Origin: Methylotenera mobilis JLW8
Lineage (GTDB): Bacteria > Pseudomonadota > Gammaproteobacteria > Burkholderiales > Methylophilaceae
Assembly: GCF_000023705.1 (NCBI RefSeq)
Contig: NC_012968.1
Span: 1,612,001-1,676,000 of the forward strand
Length of the DNA stretch: 64,000 bases
Direction of reading: 5' to 3'
The notes under the pieces were generated by a model, which was not told the DNA's origin, did no database searches, and saw only the letters and a list, made by a program, of their open reading frames with translations. Positions within the stretch are counted from its first letter, which is position 1. The number at the start of each line of letters is the position of its first letter. Shown in pieces: positions 7,964 to 16,233 of this stretch. The position numbers and the translations under genes were made by a program.

Positions 7964-8287
7964 ATGGCTAAGCGAATACCCCAAACTACTCCAATTAGCA
8001 TCGATGCTTTAGACACTATTAGCTATTGGGGGAAGGTGATATCTGCTCAGCGAAAACTAAGAGGTATCTCTATGCGAGACTTTGCATATAGAGCATGCAT
8101 CAGTTTAAATACATTACAAAGAATTGAACGTGGCGAACATTCAGTGCTTGCTAGTAACTACCTCAACGCTTTGGCTGTACTACATGTCATGGATAGAATA
8201 TTTAAAAGTCCAGATGAATCGTTGCTAAAAACTAAGGAGGAGATATTACGTAATCTTATTCCTAAGGATGACGAAGAGTATTTCTAA
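7964..8287 (+). CDS. XRE/HipB-type HTH protein
   Basis: A 107-residue protein. The helix-turn-helix covers about residues 24-75: KVISAQRKLRGISMRDFAYR, then ACISLNTLQRIERGEHSVLA. The C-terminus is short and acidic (PKDDEEYF). This resembles HipB antitoxins or stand-alone regulators, but no HipA-like kinase follows. The start sits directly behind a 17-bp inverted repeat, so it is probably autoregulated and expressed from a very short or absent leader. It follows the TniQ genes in the same direction, with a 567-bp gap. Confidence 0.7.
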   Translation: MAKRIPQTTPISIDALDTISYWGKVISAQRKLRGISMRDFAYRACISLNTLQRIERGEHSVLASNYLNALAVLHVMDRIFKSPDESLLKTKEEILRNLIPKDDEEYF

Positions 8288-8381
8288 GTGGTTCTTCAAG
8301 TTTTTGTGTCAATGAAACTGGGGTGGAGAAACTTTTTAAGCGGGACATTTTTATCCTCGAAGATGCCAGAGCCTCTGTCAA

Positions 8382-8591
8382 TTACTCAACGGATGCCGCG
8401 CCGAGGCTCGTGGTTTCTACAATTTCCTTGAGCTCAATAATACAGTCATGCCCTATCAACCTCGTCGTACCATCCATTCTTTCTATGCGATATGACAGGG
8501 GCGTCTTTTTGATGCATTTCACACTGCGCTCATATTCAATTTCATAGCGCCCTGCTGTGAATGCAACGTTGTATATTTTTCCAATTTGCAC
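8382..8591 (-). CDS. Small hypothetical protein (GTG start)
   Basis: A 69-residue protein with a normal globular composition (KIYNVAFTAGRYEIEYERSV, later LSYRIERMDGTTRLIGHDC). No family is recognised. The start is a GTG with AAAGGAA about 8 bases upstream. It is convergent with the HTH gene ending at 8287. Retained because the protein looks folded and has a ribosome site, but the short length leaves real doubt. Confidence 0.4.
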   Translation of the reverse strand: MQIGKIYNVAFTAGRYEIEYERSVKCIKKTPLSYRIERMDGTTRLIGHDCIIELKEIVETTSLGAASVE

Positions 8592-9091
8592 TTTCTCGTT
8601 CCTTTATAGAACTTCATACAGAAGCATTACTTAATTGTAATTCACGAGCTCTGAGGAATGTAGGGTGGCAAGCAGTCTTTGATAAATTCTGAGGCTACCT
8701 GCTTCCAAGGCGGGGCTATGCGATTAGCTTTTGTTATAGGGGCAGTACAGGCAAACATACGGTTACCGAAAAGCAGAAGGCCTCTTTTCAGAGGCCTTCT
8801 GTTTGGTACGTTGTGAGGAACCATTGGTACGTAGCTGTCTTTTGACGACCTCACGGTGCTACGTTTCTCACACAAAACTAATTCAGCCTTGTGCTGTTTG
8901 ACCGGTTCTGTGTCTCAAGGGCAACAGGCGGGTTAACACTTGAATTTATTGTACTGCGTTGCACTACACTGTAATAAATTTTCAATTGCGTATTACAGTA
9001 AAAAGAAACACTAATAGTTATTTACCCCCACTTGTTCTTAGTGTAAAGCCGTCCTGGAGCTTATAAAAAAAACTCAATTCTAATGACTCAA
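8592..9091. other. Spacer between mobile genes and metal operon
   Basis: No gene that I trust. Apart from the hairpin at 8774-8801, the stretch contains mixed AT-rich sequence. A minus-strand open frame at 8642-8875 runs through the hairpin and has an odd composition. The spacer may hold decayed gene remnants. Confidence 0.4.
8774..8804. terminator. Perfect 11-bp stem hairpin
   Basis: CAGAAGGCCTC at 8774-8784 pairs perfectly with GAGGCCTTCTG at 8791-8801 around a 6-base loop. The + strand side is followed by TTT and the - strand side by CTTTT, so the T-tracts are weak. It probably ends the leftward metal-efflux transcript, which has no other terminator after the CDF gene. Confidence 0.5.
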
Positions 9092-9112
9092 TTCGGCCCA
9101 AAGCAGACGTTC
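9092..9112 (-). repeat. Intergenic repeat copy 1 (inverted partner of 26980-27000)
   Basis: The reverse strand reads GAACGTCTGCTTTGGGCCGA plus one further A, identical over 21 bp to 26980-27000 on the + strand. A related sequence lies at 23118-23137. The core (GTCTGCTTTGGGCCGAAAGC) is a palindrome-like motif I recall from intergenic regions of many proteobacteria. Here two exact copies flank the metal genes in inverted orientation. Confidence 0.7.
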
Positions 9113-9122
9113 GTAATACAAA

Positions 9123-9740
9123 TCATGTTGCCTTCAACTCTAAGCAAGCATTTTTAGTAACTTGAAAAGCAGCTGATACTCCAAGGCTTGCCATAATGAC
9201 TGCAACCAATAAGTCTGGCCAAGCGCTTCCAGTTCCAAAAACACCTAAAGCTGCTAACATTACAGCTATGTTTCCAATTGCATCGTTACGGCTACACAAC
9301 CATACAGATTGCATGTTGGCATCACCGTCACGGTATGCATACAGTAGGACTGCAACACTAACATTAGCAATTAGAGCGAGCGTACCTATGACTCCCATCG
9401 TATAGGGCTCTGGCACCTTGCCGTGCATCAAGGACCACACTGCACCAATTAACACAAATAAGCCGAACACCCCCATTGTTAGCCCTTTTAAAAGCGCCGC
9501 ACGCGCACGCCACAGCAAGCTCATGGACAGTACTGCTAAAGAAATGCCATAGTTCATAGCATCGCCGAAGAAGTCAATTGCATCAGCCATTAATGATACT
9601 GAGTTGGCATTGAGGCCGCTCAGCACTTCGACGATAAACATAGCAAAATTAATGATCAGTGCCACCCAGAGTATCTTGCGATATCTGGGTGTTATCAATT
9701 GATTACTAGTACATCCGCTATCACAACAATCCTTGGCCAT
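9123..9740 (-). CDS. CzcD-like short CDF cation transporter
   Basis: A 205-residue inner-membrane protein with about six hydrophobic segments. The metal-site helices read MADAIDFFGD and SRNDAIGN, so the usual His of the HxxxD site is replaced by Asp. The N-terminus is Cys-rich (MAKDCCDSGC). It lacks the C-terminal cytoplasmic domain of full-size CDF proteins (about 300 residues). Short forms like this, as I recall, are frequent next to czc genes in Betaproteobacteria. It closes the czcICBAD-type order and likely moves Zn, Co or Cd from the cytoplasm to the periplasm. GGAGA precedes the ATG. Confidence 0.8.
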   Translation of the reverse strand: MAKDCCDSGCTSNQLITPRYRKILWVALIINFAMFIVEVLSGLNANSVSLMADAIDFFGDAMNYGISLAVLSMSLLWRARAALLKGLTMGVFGLFVLIGAVWSLMHGKVPEPYTMGVIGTLALIANVSVAVLLYAYRDGDANMQSVWLCSRNDAIGNIAVMLAALGVFGTGSAWPDLLVAVIMASLGVSAAFQVTKNACLELKAT

Positions 9741-9771
9741 AATTGGGTCTCCGTTAAATTATAGAGTTGTA

Positions 9772-12700
9772 TCAATGGTCTTTATTTCTATACAAAAGCT
9801 CATATAATAAAGGCAATACAAGTAAAGTCAGTAACGTAGCTGACAATATCCCACCGATTACGACTGTAGCCAAAGGGCGTTGGACTTCAGCGCCGGTGCC
9901 GGTAGCAATCGCCATCGGAATAAACCCCAATGATGCTACTAATGCGGTCATCAAAATAGGCCGTAATCGCGTTAGAGCACCTTCTTGAATCGCCTCCAAT
10001 AATGGTTTTCCTTCGTCACGAAGCGCCGTGATAAAACTGATCAGCACTAAACCATTCAATACCGCCACGCCTGATAAAGCAATAAACCCAACACCTGCCG
10101 ATATGGAGAGTGGTATACCCCTTAGCCACAAGGCCAATACCCCGCCAGTGAGTGCAAACGGAATACCTGTAAACACAATGAGCCCATCGCGAAAGTTTCC
10201 AAACATGGAGTACAACAATATTGAAACCAGCAATAACGCTAGAGGGATAACTACTTCTAATCGCGCTGTGGCTGATTGCAGCTGTTCAAAAGTACCGCCC
10301 CAAGTTAGCCAATATCCAGAAGGTATTTTGACTTCCTGTTCGATACGTTGCTGTGCTTCAGCCACATAAGAACCTATATCGCGATCTCGTACATTAGCTG
10401 TGACAACAACACGACGTTTTCCATTTTCTCGACTGAACTGGTTTGGACCTGGTGCTAAATCAAGTGTTGCAACTTCCCCTAACTGCAAATAGCTAGCTTT
10501 GGCATTCTCGCTACTAACCGGCAGTCGTATGGGTATCTGCTTGAAAGCAACCATATCTACCCTGAGATTTTCTGGGAGTCGTACGACAATATTAAAGCGA
10601 CGGTCGCCTTGGAATATGGCTCCAGCTTGTTTGCCGTTCATGGCAATCGATATTGCTTCCTGCACTTCTGTGATGTTGATGCCGAGGCGTGCAATCTTTT
10701 CACGATCAATATTAACGGTGAGGATAGGCAAACCAGTCGTTTGCTCTACCTTCACATCTTCACCACCAGGAATTTTGCTTAAAGTTGCTGCTATTTTTTC
10801 GGCGGTACGATTCAAGGTATCCATATCATCACCAAAGATCTTAACGCCTACATCACTACGAACACCTGAAATCAATTCATTAAAACGCATCTGAATGGGT
10901 TGGGTGATTTCATAGTTATTACCTGGAACCGCTTCTACTGCATGCTTTATTTTAGCAATCAATTCATTTTTGCTTAAATTAGGATCAGGCCATTCTGACT
11001 TCGGTTTAAGCATGATGTAATTGTCTGCCATATTCGGCGGCATAGGATCACTAGCAATCTCAGCGGTACCTAACTTGGAAAATATCCTTTCCACTTGTGG
11101 AAACTGCATCACAGTATGCTCAATCTCACGTTGCATTGATAATGACTGAGATAAGCTGGTTCCAGGAATCCGAATAGGCTGTATCAAGATGTCGCCCTCA
11201 TTGAGATTGGGCATAAATTCACTACCCATACGACTCACCATTAATCCACTCAAAATAACTGATACCAGCGTAACGGTAAGCACCAAAGCTTTATTGCCTA
11301 TAGACCAATGGAAAATCGGCTCATAGGCACGCTTAGCCCATGCAATGAATACATTCTCCTTTTCCGTCACAGCACCAGTGATGAATAGCGCAATTGCCGC
11401 TGGAATAAAAGTGACTGAAAGCAACATTGCACCTAATAGCGCAATGACTACAGTAAAGGCCATAGGATGGAACATCTTGCCTTCAACCCCAGCTAAGGCA
11501 AATATCGGTAAGTAAACAACCATAATAATGATCTGCCCATATATCAAAGGTCGTCTAGCTTCCCTTGCAGCAGCGAATACTTCTTGAAAGCGTTCTTCAC
11601 GATTCAAGGTGCGACCTAAAATCGTTTGCGAATGTGCAAGCCTACGCATGCAGTTTTCAACAATCACAACAGCACCGTCAATAATGATGCCAAAGTCTAA
11701 AGCACCTAGGCTCATTAGATTGGCACTGACTTTACCCGTGACCATGCCTGTAAAGGTAAATAGCATTGCTAATGGAATAATGAGCATTGTTATTACGGCA
11801 GCACGAAAGTTGCCCAAAAACAGAAATAGCACAGCCACAACCAAAAGCGCACCTTCTGAAAGGTTCTTTTTAACCGTATTGATTGCTTTGTCGATTAGGA
11901 TAGTACGGTCATAGACTGTTTTAGCTACAACCCCAGTGGGTAGCGTCTTGTTGATCTCTGAAATTCTTTTATCGACTGCAGCAGAAACTGTACGGCTATT
12001 TTCACCAACCAACATGAAGACGGTACCTATCACAACTTCTTCGCCATTCTCGCTGGCAGCGCCACTTCGCAATTCTTTGCCAAGCTGAACATCAGCAACA
12101 TCTTTAATACGTATGGGGATTCCTAGCTTAGTAGAAACCACCACGTTATTGATATCGCTCATAGAGGATAATTGACCTGGCACCCTAATCAGGTATTGCT
12201 CCCCTGACTTTTCGATATAACCCGCACCCATATTGGCATTGTTATTTTCCAGTGCTTCTACGACATCTTTTAAAGCTAAGCCATGCGCTACTAAACGATC
12301 AGGATAGGGCGACACTTGATATTGCTTGGCATATCCGCCAATAGTATTGATCTCGTTAACACCAGGCACATTGCGTAATTGCGGCTTGATGATCCAGTCT
12401 TGAATCTCACGTAAATCGGTCGGGCTATAAGGTGTGCCACCAGCCTTCAATGCTCCTTCTTTTGCTTCTACCGTCCACATGTAGATTTCCCCTAGGCCAG
12501 TAGAGGTCGGTCCCATCTCAGGAAGAATACCTGCAGGCAGTTTTTCCTTGGCCTGACTAATCCGCTCATTGACCAACTGCCTAGCAAAATAGATATCAGT
12601 ATGTTCCTTGAACACTACCGTTACTTGAGATAAACCGTAACGTGAAATGGAGCGTGTCTCCTCTAGACCAGGCAAGCCTGACATCGCAGTTTCGACTGGA

Positions 12701-12900
12701 TAAGTAATACGCTGCTCGGCTTCCAAAGGTGAATAACCTGCAGCTACTGTATTGATCTGCACTTGAACATTAGTAATATCAGGTACAGCATCAATAGGTA
12801 ATTTCTGGTAACTGAACACCCCTAAGGCAGCAATAGCTAAAGCTATCAGCATGATGAGCCAGCGTTGATTTACAGAAAAGCGGATGAGTTTATCAAACAT
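9772..12900 (-). CDS. czcA: CzcA-type heavy-metal RND pump
   Basis: A 1042-residue trimeric inner-membrane proton/metal antiporter, full length for the family. The TM4 signature reads LGALDFGIIIDGAVVIVEN, with two Asp and one Glu in the arrangement typical of the Co/Zn/Cd class (HME1). The N-terminal IDAVPDITNVQVQI motif and paired periplasmic loops are present. It follows the adaptor gene by 11 bp and precedes the CDF gene by 31 bp. It exports divalent cations from the periplasm or cytoplasm through the CzcC channel. The substrate class is inferred from the signature and gene order. Confidence 0.9.
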   Translation of the reverse strand: MFDKLIRFSVNQRWLIMLIALAIAALGVFSYQKLPIDAVPDITNVQVQINTVAAGYSPLEAEQRITYPVETAMSGLPGLEETRSISRYGLSQVTVVFKEHTDIYFARQLVNERISQAKEKLPAGILPEMGPTSTGLGEIYMWTVEAKEGALKAGGTPYSPTDLREIQDWIIKPQLRNVPGVNEINTIGGYAKQYQVSPYPDRLVAHGLALKDVVEALENNNANMGAGYIEKSGEQYLIRVPGQLSSMSDINNVVVSTKLGIPIRIKDVADVQLGKELRSGAASENGEEVVIGTVFMLVGENSRTVSAAVDKRISEINKTLPTGVVAKTVYDRTILIDKAINTVKKNLSEGALLVVAVLFLFLGNFRAAVITMLIIPLAMLFTFTGMVTGKVSANLMSLGALDFGIIIDGAVVIVENCMRRLAHSQTILGRTLNREERFQEVFAAAREARRPLIYGQIIIMVVYLPIFALAGVEGKMFHPMAFTVVIALLGAMLLSVTFIPAAIALFITGAVTEKENVFIAWAKRAYEPIFHWSIGNKALVLTVTLVSVILSGLMVSRMGSEFMPNLNEGDILIQPIRIPGTSLSQSLSMQREIEHTVMQFPQVERIFSKLGTAEIASDPMPPNMADNYIMLKPKSEWPDPNLSKNELIAKIKHAVEAVPGNNYEITQPIQMRFNELISGVRSDVGVKIFGDDMDTLNRTAEKIAATLSKIPGGEDVKVEQTTGLPILTVNIDREKIARLGINITEVQEAISIAMNGKQAGAIFQGDRRFNIVVRLPENLRVDMVAFKQIPIRLPVSSENAKASYLQLGEVATLDLAPGPNQFSRENGKRRVVVTANVRDRDIGSYVAEAQQRIEQEVKIPSGYWLTWGGTFEQLQSATARLEVVIPLALLLVSILLYSMFGNFRDGLIVFTGIPFALTGGVLALWLRGIPLSISAGVGFIALSGVAVLNGLVLISFITALRDEGKPLLEAIQEGALTRLRPILMTALVASLGFIPMAIATGTGAEVQRPLATVVIGGILSATLLTLLVLPLLYELLYRNKDH

Positions 12901-12911
12901 AGCAAGGTTCC

Positions 12912-14456
12912 TTAATCGTCATGGGTCGCGCTGGCTTTGCCAAGTTCGGCCTTAACCAGATAGCTATTTTGGGCGGCGTATTTTTCACCAGCATTCAACC
13001 CACTCAGAACCTCAACGTATTTGTCATCACCACGACCCAGTGTCAGTGGACGAACCTCAAATAAATCCCCATATCGACCAAATACGACTTTGCCTTCATC
13101 CATGCTTTGCAAGCCTTCAACCGATACTGCCAGCGGAACTTCAACTTCGTCCGCCTGTAATTCAATGTTCACTGGGAGGCCTGGCAACCATACTTTGTCA
13201 GCATTTTTTAGTACAACTCGTGCCATTGCAGTACGAGATTGTTCTCCTACTAATGCGCCCACATAAGCTACTGTGCCTGTAGTCTGAGCTTCAAAAGCGG
13301 TCGCTCTAACCGTCACTTTTTGACCAACTTTTACAGCATTCACATCCTTGGCATAAATGGTCATTTCAGCCCATAACGTCGATAGGTCGGCCACGACAAA
13401 GATACTTTCATCGCCGTTCAATACTTGCCCTGCTGAGATTTGTTTATCAGTGATCACACCATCAATGGGCGATTTGATTTCATAACGGGTTAGATTATTA
13501 CTAGCACCTAGACCTGCCCCTATAGATTGCAGCTTTTGCTTTGCTCTTTGCAGACTGATCTCAGCTTCTTGCAAATCCTGTTTTTCTTGCAGATAATCCT
13601 GTTCCGCTGAGATTTTCTCTTCCCAAAGTTTTTTCTCACGCTCATAGGTCACTCTTGCAAGATCTAGCCGCTTTTGCGCAGCCATAAGGTCGCTACGTTG
13701 ATCAGCGATACCTTGGCTTGAAACCACTACCAGCAACTGACCCTTATGCACTTTATCGCCAGCATTAGCTGATACAGACTCAACAATGCCATTCAGACGA
13801 GGTACGACCCTTACACTCTTGTCTGCATTCAGTTTGATTTCGCCCATTAAGTTTAGGGTCGTTTTGATGCGTGCAGGACCTGCGGTGAGTATTTCCACAC
13901 CATTTAGGGTGAGCTGACGATCTGTCATGGTCACTCTGCCTTCAACCTGCTCGTAAGCAAATTGATAGTGTTTGCCGTTATGCTCGGAATCAATACTGAC
14001 TTTGAATGAATGCGGTTCCTCGACAGCACTGTTACTTTTGAGATAATCCGCTTCTTTTACAAAACTGAGCTTTTCCGGATGACGGCCTAATCTATTTACA
14101 GTAAACGTCACATTCGATGTGGCAGGATCAAGTAGCTTGCCATCTTCATAGGTATAGACTCTGAACTCTGGTGTAGATTTTTGATTGCTAATGACAACTT
14201 CTAGACCATAGCTGTTCTGTGTAAATATTTTGCCAGCATGTGGGCCTTTAGGTAGTTCTTTTGCTTGCTCTTCATGTTGGTGACCATCCAGCTCTTCGTG
14301 AGTGGTCGATTGTTCTGAACTTTCTTCCTCACCGGATTTTGGCTTATTTGATTGCAAAATCAAGTTTCCCAAGATGATGCCAATTAGGATAACGATAATA
14401 ATTAATAATGACTGCTTGCTTGAAAGTGTAGATTTTATTTTTGAGTGTATTGTCAT
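12912..14456 (-). CDS. czcB: CzcB-type periplasmic adaptor
   Basis: A 514-residue membrane-fusion protein. An N-terminal membrane anchor (about residues 17-33) is followed by a His/Glu-rich stretch (EESSEQSTTHEELDGHQHEE) that could bind metal. Then come the lipoyl half-motifs (SVSANAGDKVHKGQLLVVVS, and IKSPIDGVITDKQISAGQVL), a coiled-coil hairpin and beta-barrel domains. It bridges the RND pump and the outer-membrane channel. AGGAGG lies 6 bases before the ATG, and the gene starts 9 bp after czcC ends. Confidence 0.88.
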   Translation of the reverse strand: MTIHSKIKSTLSSKQSLLIIIVILIGIILGNLILQSNKPKSGEEESSEQSTTHEELDGHQHEEQAKELPKGPHAGKIFTQNSYGLEVVISNQKSTPEFRVYTYEDGKLLDPATSNVTFTVNRLGRHPEKLSFVKEADYLKSNSAVEEPHSFKVSIDSEHNGKHYQFAYEQVEGRVTMTDRQLTLNGVEILTAGPARIKTTLNLMGEIKLNADKSVRVVPRLNGIVESVSANAGDKVHKGQLLVVVSSQGIADQRSDLMAAQKRLDLARVTYEREKKLWEEKISAEQDYLQEKQDLQEAEISLQRAKQKLQSIGAGLGASNNLTRYEIKSPIDGVITDKQISAGQVLNGDESIFVVADLSTLWAEMTIYAKDVNAVKVGQKVTVRATAFEAQTTGTVAYVGALVGEQSRTAMARVVLKNADKVWLPGLPVNIELQADEVEVPLAVSVEGLQSMDEGKVVFGRYGDLFEVRPLTLGRGDDKYVEVLSGLNAGEKYAAQNSYLVKAELGKASATHDD

Positions 14457-14465
14457 GTTCGCCTC

Positions 14466-15731
14466 CTAAGGCTTTACTGCAGTTTCAGGCATAGCATCAC
14501 CGAGGATTCGTTTGATATCAGCTGATGCCTGATGCGCGTCTAGTAATGCATTGATGTACTGTGACTTGGCCTGAAACAAAGTACGCTGTGCATCCAGTAC
14601 ATCTAGATAGTTAAATTTGCCAAACTCAAAACCTTTGGTGGCGGCATCAAAGGCACTTTGCGCACCAGGCAGAATCTCTTTCTGCAATGTATCAACTGAT
14701 TGCCGCGCTGTACTTAGCCGCTCGTACGCGCCACCCAGTTGAGTTTCCAACTGAACTCTAAATGCCACCAATTCGTCACGAGCTTTATCTGTGCGGCTGA
14801 CCGCTACTTGCAGATTGCCTTGGTTACGGTCAAAGACTGGAATGGGTATGGAGAAACCTAATACAGCTTGATTTAACCCAAGCTCCTCATTACGTTTCGC
14901 GCCAATACTTAACGTTAAATCTGGTGTGCGCTTTGTGTTTTCGATATTGACTTGTGCTTGGCGAACATCAATTTCAAGTTTTGCACGTTGAATAGAAGGT
15001 GCATTGTCCAGCATGTTTGAGAGTTCTTGCAGTGAAGGTATCGCAGGAATATTCTCTATCTGGCCTACCGTCTGCATGAATTTTGGGAAAGGGCTACCCC
15101 ACAACGAAGCCAATCGCTTACGTGCTGTATTGAGTGTACTCGTTGCTTGATTCGCTTCGATTTTAATGCCGGACTCTGCAACCTTTGATTTGGTTTCTTC
15201 TACAGGAGATATTTTTCCTGCCTGTACTTTCTTTGATGCAGCCTCTCTTGCTTGCTTCGCAACATCTAGTGAAGAGGTAGCCAGACTCAGTCGCTCTTGG
15301 GCCGCTAGTACACTATAAAATGCAGCCTGTACATTGGCATAGACTTCAGACTTTTTGATAGCAATATCCGTATTCACCGCATCATATCGAATGTCTGCAG
15401 ACTTAATGCGATTATCGCGTTTATTTCCCATCTCTATAGGTTGTTCTAGCAGTATAGTGGTTTGCCGCGTTGAGTTACGAGCATCTTCCATCAATGTAGA
15501 GATCGATGGATTCGGTCTTGTAGCGGCTTGCATCCTTACGCCAGCTATTGCCTCAAGCTCTCGTAATGCAACCGACAGGTCAGGATTAGCACTTAATGCT
15601 AGGTGAAGTGCATCGGTTAAGGTAATGCTGCCTGTAGGCTCCAACAGGGTTGAGTCTGAAGTATTCTCATCAGCCTTAACCACCGTTGAGACTGATATTA
15701 GAAAAATGAAAAATATATAAAATATGCGCAT
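14466..15731 (-). CDS. czcC: CzcC-type TolC-family outer-membrane channel
   Basis: A 421-residue protein with a signal peptide (MRIFYIFFIFLISVSTVVKA). The two OEP repeats are rich in long amphipathic helices (ALHLALSANPDLSVALRELE; later FEFGKFNYLDVLDAQRTLFQ, a typical C-terminal OEP motif). I start at the ATG at 15731, which has GGAGAG just upstream; the open frame extends 12 bases further without a better start. It forms the exit duct of the Czc pump. Confidence 0.87.
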   Translation of the reverse strand: MRIFYIFFIFLISVSTVVKADENTSDSTLLEPTGSITLTDALHLALSANPDLSVALRELEAIAGVRMQAATRPNPSISTLMEDARNSTRQTTILLEQPIEMGNKRDNRIKSADIRYDAVNTDIAIKKSEVYANVQAAFYSVLAAQERLSLATSSLDVAKQAREAASKKVQAGKISPVEETKSKVAESGIKIEANQATSTLNTARKRLASLWGSPFPKFMQTVGQIENIPAIPSLQELSNMLDNAPSIQRAKLEIDVRQAQVNIENTKRTPDLTLSIGAKRNEELGLNQAVLGFSIPIPVFDRNQGNLQVAVSRTDKARDELVAFRVQLETQLGGAYERLSTARQSVDTLQKEILPGAQSAFDAATKGFEFGKFNYLDVLDAQRTLFQAKSQYINALLDAHQASADIKRILGDAMPETAVKP

Positions 15732-15824
15732 TGAACTCTCCAAAATAAAAAGGACGAATTCAGCGAGACGAAGTGACTTAAATCTTTACGCTAGATAAAT
15801 TATGAGGTTTGACTTCCCGCTGAA

Positions 15825-16187
15825 TTAAACAGCGGCAAGCCAATTAGGACGATCAGGATGACGCGGAGTGACGTCAGCATAAGAGTAAACAATGGTGATA
15901 ATAGTTATGCTCTCTGTCACAGCCGATGGTAGTGACAATATAGAAACCATAGACTTCATAGATCCAAGATGGCAATAAGGACAATCATTATCTGTATCAG
16001 ACTTTGAATGATCAGCGCCAATGGCGGGTAACTGAGACAGAGATTTATCGCTATCCGCCTTATTAGCATCGTGGCTTAAATAAGAGACCTTCAAGCCAAG
16101 CTCATGCGGGCAGTACTGTGCAGCAACTGCCCATGTAGATTCCATGAGGAATACTACAATCAAGAGTTTTAGAAAGATTTTAATCAT
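15825..16187 (-). CDS. czcI: CzcI-like periplasmic protein
   Basis: A 120-residue protein from the ATG at 16187 (MIKIFLKLLIVVFLMESTWA, a signal peptide). The mature part has Cys and His residues suited to metal binding (QYCPHE, DCPYCHLG) and ends DRPNWLAAV. Size, position ahead of czcC and the Cys/His pattern match CzcI, a small protein of the czc operon linked to its regulation. An upstream in-frame start would overlap the cusA-like gene. It is 93 bp ahead of czcC. Confidence 0.6.
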   Translation of the reverse strand: MIKIFLKLLIVVFLMESTWAVAAQYCPHELGLKVSYLSHDANKADSDKSLSQLPAIGADHSKSDTDNDCPYCHLGSMKSMVSILSLPSAVTESITIITIVYSYADVTPRHPDRPNWLAAV

Positions 16188-16233
16188 TAGGTTAAGTATA
16201 TCAGAGTGAAAGTAATTCTCAATTAGTATCGAT

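Noticed and set aside
8642-8875. Minus-strand open frame of 77 codons
   Set aside because: It runs through the 11-bp stem hairpin, has no ribosome site that I can see and an odd composition.
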